From: an uncultured Ruminococcus sp.
GTDB lineage: Bacteria > Bacillota > Clostridia > Oscillospirales > Ruminococcaceae
DNA length: 64,000 nucleotides
Assembly (NCBI GenBank): GCA_900541495.1
Contig: UQKC01000004.1
Location: forward strand, 18,727 to 82,726
Reading direction: 5' to 3'
Part shown: positions 25,183 to 33,460 of the stretch, one piece after another
How the letters are laid out: each line of letters opens with the position of its first letter
Position numbering within the stretch: the stretch's first letter is position 1
Notes under the pieces: generated by a model
What the model saw: only the letters and a program-made list of their open reading frames with translations
What the model was told of the DNA's origin: nothing
The model's database searches: none
Position numbers and translations under genes: made by a program

Positions 25183-27261
25183 GTGAAAAAGTATCTTGAT
25201 AACATTGTAACGGTATTTGTGATACTTGCCGTTTTCCTTATCATTATTCCGCTGCCGACATGGCTGCTGGATATGCTTTTTGTTGTAAATATCGCATTGT
25301 CGCTTACGATACTGCTTATTACAATGTACATAAAAGAGCCGCTCGAATTCGCGATATTCCCGTCGCTGCTGCTCATCACGACCATTTTCCGACTTGGTCT
25401 TAACATTTCTTCGACAAGACTTATCCTTGCCAATCAGGGCAACGCGGGACATATCGTTTCGGCGTTCGGCTCGTTCGTTATGAAAGGCAACCCCGTTATC
25501 GGATTTATCGTATTTATCCTTATAACGGTCGTTCAGATGCTCGTTGTAACGAAAGGTGCGGAGCGAGTTGCCGAAGTAACGGCAAGATTCACCCTCGATG
25601 CTATGCCGGGTAAGCAAATGGCTATCGATGCCGACCTTAATTCGGGCACGATAAATGAAACCGAAGCGAAGAACCGCCGTGAAAAGATACAGCGTGAATC
25701 CGACTTCTTCGGCGCAATGGACGGTGCTTCAAAGTTCATCAAGGGCGATGCAACGTTCTCTATCGTTGCGGCAGTCGTAAACCTCCTCGGCGGCGCGGTA
25801 ATGGGTCTTGTTTATGACGGAATGGCGTTCTCGGACGTTCTCACGACATACAGTATGGCTACCGTTGGTGACGGTCTTTGCTCGCAGGTGCCTTCACTCC
25901 TCATCTCAACGGCAATGGGTATGATTGTTACCCGTTCCGCTTCAAAGGAGAACCTTGCGGCCGATGTAAAGAACCAGTTCGCGGCTCAGCCTATGGTTCT
26001 GATGATATCGGGCGCGATAATGCTCGTGCTGATGCTTATCCCGGGATTCCCGAAGATACAGCTCATCATTCTCGGCTCGGGACTGCTCGCACTTGGCTTC
26101 GTATTAAGACGAAACAACGCCCAGCTTGCTCTCGAACAGGGCGCAGAGCAGAAAGAAATGGCAGAAAACAAGGAAGCCCTCTCCGAAATGGAGTATTATA
26201 AAGACATCGACAACGTATATAAGCTCCTCGAAGTTGAGCCTATCGAAATGGAGTTCGGCTACAGCCTTATACCGCTTGCGGACGAGGCTTCGGGCGGAAC
26301 GCTTATCGAACGTGTTGTTATATTCCGAAAGCAGTTCGCAATGGATATGGGTATGGTTTTCCCGTCCGTGCGAATGAGGGACAACCAGCACATCAATCCT
26401 AACCAGTATGTCATAAAGATAAAGGGCGAGATCGTCGCTCAGGCGGAGGTGCTTGTAGACCACTACCTCGCACTCGACAGCGGCGGCGTTACGCACGAAG
26501 TCGACGGCATCGACACGATAGAGCCTGCTTTCAATATCCCTGCAAAGTGGATAAGCGAGCAGAACAAGCTCCGCGCCGAAGTCGCAGGCTACACGCTCAT
26601 CGACCCGACTTCCGTTATCATCACGCACCTTTCCGAAGTTATCAAGGCTCACGCCTATGAGCTTCTTTCCCGTCAGGACGTCAAGACTATGCTTGACAAA
26701 TTAAAGCAGACCAATCCTGCCGTTGTTGAGGATATCGTACCGAGCATCGTTTCGGCGGCTTATCTGCAAAAAGTGCTTTGTCTGCTTCTTAAAGAGGGCG
26801 TTCCGATACGCGACCTCCAGACTATACTTGAAACTATCGCCGATAATCAGCACACGATGAAAGATGTTGATATTACGACAGAATATGTCCGTCAGGCTTT
26901 AAAGCGAACCATTACAAGACGCTTCGCGGACGGCGGACAGATACGCGTTCTTACTCTCGATACCGAAACGGAGAACAAGATCATCGCCTCGGTAAAGAAA
27001 TCCGATCAGGGCTCTTACCTTGCAATGGATCCGCAGACGATACAGCTTCTCATAGCTTCGCTCAACGAGCAGATCGACAAGGTAAAGGATATTATCCCGA
27101 TGCCTATCGTCCTCACTTCGCCGATAGTAAGAATCTACTTCAAAAAGCTTGTTGACCAGTTTATACCGAACATAACAGTTCTTTCTTACAGCGAGATCGA
27201 CAATTCTGTACAGATACAGGCAGTCGGCAACGTTGCAATTGCCGATACAGCCGGCGTGTGA
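25183..27261 (+). CDS. flhA: Flagellar export apparatus protein FlhA
   Basis: 692 aa from GTG 25183. About eight N-terminal transmembrane segments (to about residue 305) around the conserved FHIPEP-like cytoplasmic loop (RFTLDAMPGKQMAIDADLN), then the large cytoplasmic domain that forms the nonameric ring and binds chaperones. Family-normal length. Followed directly by the sigma-28 gene: flhF and flhG, usual next genes in Firmicutes, are absent. Confidence 0.97.
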   Translation: MKKYLDNIVTVFVILAVFLIIIPLPTWLLDMLFVVNIALSLTILLITMYIKEPLEFAIFPSLLLITTIFRLGLNISSTRLILANQGNAGHIVSAFGSFVMKGNPVIGFIVFILITVVQMLVVTKGAERVAEVTARFTLDAMPGKQMAIDADLNSGTINETEAKNRREKIQRESDFFGAMDGASKFIKGDATFSIVAAVVNLLGGAVMGLVYDGMAFSDVLTTYSMATVGDGLCSQVPSLLISTAMGMIVTRSASKENLAADVKNQFAAQPMVLMISGAIMLVLMLIPGFPKIQLIILGSGLLALGFVLRRNNAQLALEQGAEQKEMAENKEALSEMEYYKDIDNVYKLLEVEPIEMEFGYSLIPLADEASGGTLIERVVIFRKQFAMDMGMVFPSVRMRDNQHINPNQYVIKIKGEIVAQAEVLVDHYLALDSGGVTHEVDGIDTIEPAFNIPAKWISEQNKLRAEVAGYTLIDPTSVIITHLSEVIKAHAYELLSRQDVKTMLDKLKQTNPAVVEDIVPSIVSAAYLQKVLCLLLKEGVPIRDLQTILETIADNQHTMKDVDITTEYVRQALKRTITRRFADGGQIRVLTLDTETENKIIASVKKSDQGSYLAMDPQTIQLLIASLNEQIDKVKDIIPMPIVLTSPIVRIYFKKLVDQFIPNITVLSYSEIDNSVQIQAVGNVAIADTAGV

Positions 27262-27277
27262 AAGGAGTTGAGCATTG

Positions 27278-28066
27278 ATGTCCGATAGATACGAAGCGGA
27301 AAAGCTTTCCTCGGAAGAAAAATCCGAACTTCTCCGCAGGTATAAAACAACGGGCGACAAGGCTCTGCGAAATCAGGTCGTACTTTCATATATGAACATA
27401 GTTCGCTATGCGGCTGTTTCCACAAGGAATATGTATGCGAAATTCGCCGACAGCGAGGATATCATAAACGAAGCCACTATCGCGCTTATGTCTGCGATAG
27501 ACAACTTCAGCTTCGACAAAAACGTTAAGTTTGAAACCTACGCTTCTATCCGCGTGAGGGGCGCAGTCATCGACTATATCAGACGGCAGGACATCGTTCC
27601 GCGAAACGTGCGGAAATTCGCCAAGGAGTACGATACAGCCTATTCCGAGCTTTACTCCGAGCTCAACCGTGAGCCTACCGATGAAGAAATGGCTGAACGC
27701 CTTGGACTTTCGCTTGCAAAGTTTGAAAGCTATTCGGCAAAGGCGGCTTCGGCTCAGACGCTCTCGTTCGAGGAGCTTGTCACTAATACAGGCTTCGATA
27801 TGTCGGACGAGGTTTCCGATGACGGCGTGTGGTCGCCCGAAGCTTCCGTTCACCACGAAGAAAAGCTTCGCTATCTTGCAAAGGCAATTTCCGGGCTTTC
27901 CGACAAGGAAAGGCTCGTTATAACGCTTTATTACTACGAAAAACTTAAATTTTCCGAGATCGGAGATGTCCTTGACGTTTCCGAATCGAGGGTCTGCCAG
28001 ATACATTCAAAGGCAGTTATGAAAATGAAACATTCATTGGCTGAATATATGGATAAACAATGCTGA
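27278..28066 (+). CDS. Flagellar sigma-28 factor (FliA/SigD/WhiG family)
   Basis: 262 aa from ATG 27278 with AAGGAG at 27262-27267; the TTG just before is rejected. Region 2 (DSEDIINEATIALMSAIDNFSFDKNVKFETYASIRVRGAVIDYIR) and region 4 (SDKERLVITLYYYEKLKFSEIGDVLDVSESRVCQIHSKA) match the FliA/SigD group. Directs late flagellar promoters such as the TAAA-N15-GCCGATAA site found at 48648. Its inhibitor FlgM is encoded in that operon. Confidence 0.95.
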   Translation: MSDRYEAEKLSSEEKSELLRRYKTTGDKALRNQVVLSYMNIVRYAAVSTRNMYAKFADSEDIINEATIALMSAIDNFSFDKNVKFETYASIRVRGAVIDYIRRQDIVPRNVRKFAKEYDTAYSELYSELNREPTDEEMAERLGLSLAKFESYSAKAASAQTLSFEELVTNTGFDMSDEVSDDGVWSPEASVHHEEKLRYLAKAISGLSDKERLVITLYYYEKLKFSEIGDVLDVSESRVCQIHSKAVMKMKHSLAEYMDKQC

Positions 28067-28082
28067 GAAAGGACTGATCTCT

Positions 28083-28835
28083 ATGCTCAGAGGCTACTAT
28101 ACCGCCGCAAACGGCATTATCAACGAGGAACGTATCCTTAATGTCATCACGAACAATATGGCTAACCTCAAAACGGCAGGCTACAGAAATGAAACAGCTA
28201 TTCCGACCACTTTTGCCGAACAGATGGTGCTCATAAACGGAAAATCAAGCCCCACGGGTACTATCCGATACAGAACTTTGCAGGAAACCTACACAAACCT
28301 CGAGCAGGCTTCGTTTGAGGACACGGGTTCAAGGCTCGACTGCGCGCTTGTCGGCAATATCTACTATAATATCGAGAACCGCAAGACGGGGGAAACGCTC
28401 CTCACAAGAAACGGTCAGTTCTCGCTCGATGCTGAGGGCTATCTTTGCGTAGGTCCGTCGGGACGTATCCTTGACGAGAACAGAAATCCCATTCAGCTCG
28501 GCACGGCGGATATCGATATCTCCCCGACGGGACTTATCACCACCGATGACGGACGCACATTCCAGCTTGGACTTACATATCTTCCGCCCGATACCGCTAT
28601 CGAGCGCATCGACGACAATACGTTCCGCCCGTATGGCAACTTCGATGTGAACAATATCCCCGCAGGCGAGGACTACCGTGTTCGTCAGGGCAGCTATGAG
28701 CGCTCCAACGTTGATGTTGCAGAGGAGCTTATCAAGGCTATGGACTCGCAGAACGTTTTCACCGCTTGTTCGCAGGCTTTGAAGGTAATAAACAGCGTGA
28801 ACCAGATAGCAGCCAACGATCTTTCCAAGATATAA
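28083..28835 (+). CDS. flgF: Flagellar basal-body rod protein, FlgF/FlgG type (first copy)
   Basis: 250 aa. N-terminus MLRGYYTAANGIINEERILNV with NNMANLKTAGYR, and a C-terminus of the SNVDVAEELIKAMDSQNVFTACSQALK type, are the D0 helices of the FlgF/FlgG/FlhO family. Distal rod component. I call it flgF by order and because the following paralogue is the better FlgG match; the two could be swapped. Starts 16 bp after the sigma gene. Confidence 0.85.
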   Translation: MLRGYYTAANGIINEERILNVITNNMANLKTAGYRNETAIPTTFAEQMVLINGKSSPTGTIRYRTLQETYTNLEQASFEDTGSRLDCALVGNIYYNIENRKTGETLLTRNGQFSLDAEGYLCVGPSGRILDENRNPIQLGTADIDISPTGLITTDDGRTFQLGLTYLPPDTAIERIDDNTFRPYGNFDVNNIPAGEDYRVRQGSYERSNVDVAEELIKAMDSQNVFTACSQALKVINSVNQIAANDLSKI

Positions 28836-28893
28836 AATTTGCTGAAAGCAATTCATAGAATTTTGTCACGAAACCACCGAAAGGACAGAGATC

Positions 28894-29628
28894 ATGAGTA
28901 AAATCGGTTATCATACAGCCGCTTCGGGCGTTATAAGCTATCAGCTCGGAATGGATATCACAGCGAACAACCTCGCAAACGTAAACACCTACGGCTTCAA
29001 GGCTTCACGCCCCTCTTTCGCCGACCTTTTATATACAAAAAGAAACACGACCAACGAGGAAGTCCAGTTCGGTCACGGCGTAAGAGTGGACAAGACCGAC
29101 CTTATGTTTGAACAGTCGCAGGTAAGAGATACGGGCAGAGAGCTCGACTTCGCCGCACTCAACGAGGGCTTCTTCGCTGTTGAAGAGGGCATTACGGGCG
29201 AGGTAAAATACACCAAGGACGGCGCTTTCTACCTTTCCAACAACAATGACGGCACATATTCGCTCGTCGATTCAAAGGGCGGCTTTGTCCTTGACTATGA
29301 CGGCAACCGCATCACAGTTCCGTTCATCGACGGCACTACGGATATCGACACAGTTACATTGACAAATATGATCGGCACATATACCTTTGAGAACCCTTAC
29401 GGTCTTGACCAGATAGGAAACAACTATTTCGAGGCGAACCGGTCGAGCGGCGCTGCCGTTGCGAACACGGACGTTGTAAAGAAGAACGGCTACCTCGAAG
29501 CTTCTTCAACGAACATCGCAAACGAAATGTCAAAGGTCATCGAGTATCAGCGGGCATTCCAGCTCAATACAACTATGGTAAAGACGCACAATCAGCTTGA
29601 GGATATCATAAACAACCTCAGAAATTAA
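28894..29628 (+). CDS. flgG: Flagellar basal-body rod protein, FlgF/FlgG type (second copy)
   Basis: 244 aa. MSKIGYHTAASGVISYQLGMD, NNLANVNTYGFKASRPSF, and the C-terminal STNIANEMSKVIEYQRAFQLNTTMVKTHNQL give an FlgG-like rod protein. Paralogous to the previous gene, so both arose by duplication as in Bacillus flhO/flhP. GAAAGGA ribosome site. Confidence 0.85.
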   Translation: MSKIGYHTAASGVISYQLGMDITANNLANVNTYGFKASRPSFADLLYTKRNTTNEEVQFGHGVRVDKTDLMFEQSQVRDTGRELDFAALNEGFFAVEEGITGEVKYTKDGAFYLSNNNDGTYSLVDSKGGFVLDYDGNRITVPFIDGTTDIDTVTLTNMIGTYTFENPYGLDQIGNNYFEANRSSGAAVANTDVVKKNGYLEASSTNIANEMSKVIEYQRAFQLNTTMVKTHNQLEDIINNLRN

Positions 29629-29655
29629 TTGTTCCCACGAAAGGATTTGTAAATA

Positions 29656-30279
29656 ATGGCGATCACTAACATAGAAGAGCTTCAGGGTATGCACCTTGAC
29701 GTTCTCAAGGAAATAGGAAATATAGGCTCGGGAAATGCCGCAAGTGCACTTTCAACAATGCTCAACTGCCCGATAGATATAAGCGTCCCCGATGTAAAGC
29801 TGCTCAACTTTGACGATGCGGTGAACTTCCTCGGCGGCCCTGAAAATGTAGCTATCGGTATGCTCGTAAACATCACGGGCGATATCACAGGAATGATGCT
29901 CTATATTATCCAGCACTCCTGCGCAAGCAGTATGACGCAGGCAGTTTTCGGCACTCCGATAGAGGATATCACCAATATGAACGAAATGGAGGTTTCCTTT
30001 ATCAGCGAGATAGGAAACATTATGTCTGCCTCGTACATAAACGCAATAGCTTCGCTCACGAATATGATGATAGATATTTCCGTCCCGAATATGACCGTCG
30101 ATATGGCAGGCGCGATACTCAGCGTCCCTGCGGTAAGCTTTGCACAGGTCGGCGATAAAGTTCTTCTTATCGACGACAGCTTTATCATCGAGGGCAACGA
30201 AGTCAAGAGCAATATGATACTTGTGCCCGAGATGAATTCGCTCGAATATCTGTTCAATAAACTGGGAGTAGGTATCTGA
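29656..30279 (+). CDS. cheC: CheY-P phosphatase CheC
   Basis: 207 aa. Two phosphatase helices: VLKEIGNIGSGNAASAL near residue 18 and SFISEIGNIMSASYINA near residue 113, both with the E..N pair. CheC removes phosphate from CheY-P and is stimulated by CheD, encoded by the next gene. Ends 1 nt before cheD ATG. Confidence 0.95.
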   Translation: MAITNIEELQGMHLDVLKEIGNIGSGNAASALSTMLNCPIDISVPDVKLLNFDDAVNFLGGPENVAIGMLVNITGDITGMMLYIIQHSCASSMTQAVFGTPIEDITNMNEMEVSFISEIGNIMSASYINAIASLTNMMIDISVPNMTVDMAGAILSVPAVSFAQVGDKVLLIDDSFIIEGNEVKSNMILVPEMNSLEYLFNKLGVGI

Positions 30280-30280
30280 T

Positions 30281-30775
30281 ATGGGAACAACAATAACAGT
30301 TGGCATCGCTGATCTCAAAGTCGGCAAAGGGGACGATGTTCTCGTTACTTATGCGCTCGGCTCGTGCGTCGGAATATGCCTTTATGACGCGGAGAAGAAG
30401 ATCGCAGGACTTGCCCATATAATGCTCCCATTGAGTAAAGACGCAGCCGCAGCGAGCAAGGCGACACCCGAAAACCGCCGCCGCTACGCCGATACGGGCA
30501 TAACCGAACTCATTCAGGAAATGTCGTTCGCAGGTGCTTCCACGAAAAATCTCACCGCCAAGATCGCAGGCGGCGCGCAGATGTTCTCGTCCAACTCAGC
30601 CGTTTTCAATATCGGCGAGCGAAATGTCGAAGCCGTAAAGAAAATGCTTGCCGCATACCGCATAAAAATAATCGCGGAGGAAACAGGTCTTAACTACGGC
30701 AGAACGGTATTTTTTCATGCCGATACGGGAATAATGGAAGTCAGAGCCGCAACAAGAGAAACAAAAATGGTATAA
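30281..30775 (+). CDS. cheD: Chemoreceptor glutamine deamidase CheD
   Basis: 164 aa. Catalytic Cys in VTYALGSCVGICLYD, His in GLAHIMLP, and Thr-containing AKIAGGAQMF match CheD. It deamidates Gln residues in chemoreceptors and binds CheC. No receptor gene is in the window. Adjacent to cheC with 1-bp spacing. Confidence 0.95.
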   Translation: MGTTITVGIADLKVGKGDDVLVTYALGSCVGICLYDAEKKIAGLAHIMLPLSKDAAAASKATPENRRRYADTGITELIQEMSFAGASTKNLTAKIAGGAQMFSSNSAVFNIGERNVEAVKKMLAAYRIKIIAEETGLNYGRTVFFHADTGIMEVRAATRETKMV

Positions 30776-30790
30776 GAGAGGGTCTGTAAA

Positions 30791-31624
30791 ATGAGCAAAG
30801 CTTATGAAAGACTTCAGAAATGTTATGAATGTTTTAAAGCGAAGATAAACTTCGTCCCCGATATAGCGCTGATACTTGGCTCGGGTCTTGGCGACTATGC
30901 CGATACAATAAAGCAGGAAGCCGCTCTCGAATATAAGGATATCGAGGGTTTCCCCGTTTCAACCGTCGCAGGACATAAGGGAAGATTCGTCTTTGGCTAT
31001 GTTGGCGATGTAAAAGTTGTTGTAATGCAGGGAAGAGTCCACTATTACGAGGGATATTCAATGGAAGATGTAGTTCTTCCTGTTCGCCTTATGAAGCTTA
31101 TGGGCGCAAAGGTGCTGTTCCTCACGAACGCTTCGGGCGGCGTGAACTTCGACTATAGCGCAGGCGACTTTATGCTTATCTCCGACCAGATATGTATGGC
31201 ACCGTCACCGCTCATCGGTGAAAACCTCGACGAACTCGGTCCGAGATTCCCCGATATGAGCAATATCTACGACCGCGAACTTCGCAAAACGGTAAGAGAT
31301 ACAGCCGCTTCGCTCGGAATAAAGCTTCAAGAGGGCGTTTATATCCAGCTCACAGGTCCTAACTACGAATCACCTGCGGAAATAAGAATGGTGAGAACGC
31401 TCGGTGCAGATGCAGTCGGAATGTCTACCGCCTGCGAAGCTATAGCAGCAAACCACTGCGGATTGAAAACAGTCGGTATCTCCTGCGTTTCCAACCTCGC
31501 CTGCGGAATGACCGATAAACCGCTCTCCCACGCGGAAGTTCAGGAAACCGCCGATAAAGCAGCACCGCTTTTCCGTCAGCTTGTTACGGAATCAATAAAA
31601 AATATTGCAGCATCACTTTCTTGA
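30791..31624 (+). CDS. punA: Purine nucleoside phosphorylase (PunA-type)
   Basis: 277 aa. LILGSGLGDYAD (phosphate loop), VMQGRVHYYEGY, TNASGGVN, GPNYESPAEIRMVRTLGADAVGMST and SNLACGM are the motifs of the trimeric inosine/guanosine phosphorylase. Splits purine ribonucleosides with phosphate to base and ribose 1-phosphate in the cytoplasm. Placed at the tail of the fla/che operon, 16 bp after cheD and with no terminator between. Confidence 0.95.
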   Translation: MSKAYERLQKCYECFKAKINFVPDIALILGSGLGDYADTIKQEAALEYKDIEGFPVSTVAGHKGRFVFGYVGDVKVVVMQGRVHYYEGYSMEDVVLPVRLMKLMGAKVLFLTNASGGVNFDYSAGDFMLISDQICMAPSPLIGENLDELGPRFPDMSNIYDRELRKTVRDTAASLGIKLQEGVYIQLTGPNYESPAEIRMVRTLGADAVGMSTACEAIAANHCGLKTVGISCVSNLACGMTDKPLSHAEVQETADKAAPLFRQLVTESIKNIAASLS

Positions 31625-31640
31625 TAGGAGATGTATTAAA

Positions 31641-31955
31641 ATGTACGATGAGATCACAAATTTATTAAAATCGACAAGGGATACAGTCCTTTCGCTTTCA
31701 ATAGTCCTTGCTGTCTATGGCATCGTTGAAAGACTTTTTATGCCGAAGCAGACAAAGATAATCGTCGATGACGGCGTTCCTGCGGAGCTTACCGTCCTCG
31801 GAAAGAAAGGCAACCCGAAGGCTGTCTATGTCAGCAGCAAAAAGAACCATATCAATTTCAGAGGTGCCGCAGTCCTTTCAACTATCGCATTGCTGCTCAC
31901 AAAGTTTATAAACAAGTATGAAGAAGACCATAAGATTACCGTCAAGGAAGATTAA
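31641..31955 (+). CDS. Small membrane-associated protein of unknown function
   Basis: 104 aa from ATG 31641 with GGAGATG; an upstream in-frame start inside punA is rejected. Two hydrophobic segments (TVLSLSIVLAVYGIVERLFM, and GAAVLSTIALLLTKFI) flank a polar central part (about 38-72). No family recognised. Last gene before the strong terminator, so probably transcribed with punA and the fla/che operon. Confidence 0.7.
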   Translation: MYDEITNLLKSTRDTVLSLSIVLAVYGIVERLFMPKQTKIIVDDGVPAELTVLGKKGNPKAVYVSSKKNHINFRGAAVLSTIALLLTKFINKYEEDHKITVKED

Positions 31956-31963
31956 ATAATGAA

Positions 31964-32009
31964 AAAAATACCGTCTGTTTACGAAAAAAGTAAACAGACG
32001 GTATTTTTA
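31964..32009 (+). terminator. Strong terminator ending the fla/che operon
   Basis: A near-perfect stem: AAATACCGTCTGTTTAC pairs with GTAAACAGACGGTATTT across a short A-rich loop, ending in T residues. The only clear terminator on the plus strand between 4.0 and 32.0 kb. Confidence 0.93.
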
Positions 32010-32014
32010 TACTA

Positions 32015-32177
32015 AGAACATGTCTTCATAAGCATATGCACACGTCTTTTCGGCAAATTTTGCTGCATACTGCGTTAAAAATCCTTGCCGTGCGGCAGCA
32101 CGCCTGCGGATTTTTGCCTTGTCTGCAACAAAATTATGCTCGAAAATCCGCATACATTTCTTATGAAGACAGGTTCT
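32015..32177 (+). repeat. 163-bp MITE-like foldback repeat, copy 2
   Basis: Starts AGAACATGTCTTCATAAG (one mismatch to the consensus end) and finishes with CTTATGAAGACAGGTTCT. Nearly identical to 46201-46363. Lies right behind the fla/che terminator and 6 bp from the fliB stop. Confidence 0.88.
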
Positions 32178-32182
32178 AAATT

Positions 32183-33181
32183 TTACAGTAAGTTATATGC
32201 CCTCTGCATATTTATCTCCGAATACTCAACACCTTTGGAGAAAAGCTTTGCGCCGTTTATCTTGTCGAGGAGTGTAAGAGCGCTGCTCTCATAAAAATAA
32301 GCGCCCCAAAACATCTTCACAGCCGAAACAGCAAAATACGCAAAGTAAGCCTTTGAAACGATATCTCCGTCCGAGAGAGCCTCGGGAAAATGTCGGAAAA
32401 TAAAGTATTCCGCAAGCCGCCGCATTTCATTTTCTGCTGAAAGGTCGGTTCTGTACCTGCCGCTTTCAAGCTTTTTCAGCATTTCGTCCCATTCGGGGGA
32501 GATGCTTTCCATTGCTTTAAGTACGGTGATAACTTCTTCGTCGGAAACCTCTTCTACGGCGAATAAATATCCCGAAAAATGTTCATACAAGTCGGAAATT
32601 CCCGAAAAATCACTCTCCGCAAGCATATCCTGCGCATCTACCGCAAGCGCACAGCATTTTCTCAGTGCAATCAAAGGCTCGTCACGCACGCAAAGCTCAA
32701 AAAGCATTTCGCGTATCTGCAAAATGGCTTTTTCAAGCGTATCATCGGGAAAATCTGCTTCGGGGACGATGTGTAGAGGCTTTTTCTCAGTCAAAATCAT
32801 CTCAGCAGCGGCTTCACAGCAAAGCCCGATGCCAATTTCCGTTCTGTCCGAAAGAAAGCTTCGGAAACGCGGGTGGTCGGTACAGATACCACAGAGTGAA
32901 TCTTCACCGAGGTTGATATAAAGATCACAGAGGTTCGAGCTGTTCAGAAAAGGGCAGCGCTCATCTTCCGCAAGGATAAAATGTGCGCCGTCCCCGTCAG
33001 TTGTAATGTTTTCGCTGAGCCTTTTTCCGATATTTCCGCCGACAGAGCGGTATCTTTCGAGCGAATCTTCATCAATGCATATTTCCCAGCCGCGGCAGCA
33101 GGTATCGCTGCATTTATCGGCAATGCATTTGAAGCGAGGGTAATAATCGGGGTAACAAAGCCCGTTTTCATCGTTCTGCAT
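32183..33181 (-). CDS. fliB: FliB-family flagellin lysine-N-methylase
   Basis: 332 aa. N-terminal Cys motif FKCIADKCSDTCCRGWEICID and then RCPFLNSSNLCDLYINLGEDSLCGICTDHPRF: a cluster of about nine Cys likely holding an Fe-S cluster, as in the FliB/YkgJ-related group. FliB methylates surface lysines of flagellin in Salmonella. It lies next to the fla/che operon but on the opposite strand. Starts 4 nt after the DUF4321 stop, so the two are co-transcribed. Family sure; substrate inferred. Confidence 0.85.
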   Translation of the reverse strand: MQNDENGLCYPDYYPRFKCIADKCSDTCCRGWEICIDEDSLERYRSVGGNIGKRLSENITTDGDGAHFILAEDERCPFLNSSNLCDLYINLGEDSLCGICTDHPRFRSFLSDRTEIGIGLCCEAAAEMILTEKKPLHIVPEADFPDDTLEKAILQIREMLFELCVRDEPLIALRKCCALAVDAQDMLAESDFSGISDLYEHFSGYLFAVEEVSDEEVITVLKAMESISPEWDEMLKKLESGRYRTDLSAENEMRRLAEYFIFRHFPEALSDGDIVSKAYFAYFAVSAVKMFWGAYFYESSALTLLDKINGAKLFSKGVEYSEINMQRAYNLL

Positions 33182-33184
33182 AGC

Positions 33185-33460
33185 TTAAAGTCCCTTGCAG
33201 GTCTTGCTGTAAAGCACGAACGAGAGGATAACGCAGATTATCTGCGCGGCGTTGACGGAAAGCGTGAATCCGAACGCAAGCTTGAAAACGATGAGGTCGA
33301 GCACCAACGGGCTGTTCGTGTCCAGTCCGACCGAAAGTGTATAGGAGAGCCACGAAAGGTAGGGGACACCCTCGCATATATTTCCGAGTATCGTTCCGAG
33401 CAGAATTCCTGCGAGAAGAAAAAAGAGGAATGCGATAGTTCGTTTTAAACCGCTGCTCAT
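33185..33460 (-). CDS. DUF4321 small membrane protein
   Basis: 91 aa. Two transmembrane segments (IAFLFFLLAGILLGTILGNI and about residues 60-85). The GILLGTILG...P.L.....LG pattern, followed by a second helix near ...LSVNAAQIICVI, fits DUF4321 of Clostridia. Function unknown. ATG overlaps the end of the upstream gene by 4 nt, indicating coupling. Confidence 0.8.
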   Translation of the reverse strand: MSSGLKRTIAFLFFLLAGILLGTILGNICEGVPYLSWLSYTLSVGLDTNSPLVLDLIVFKLAFGFTLSVNAAQIICVILSFVLYSKTCKGL

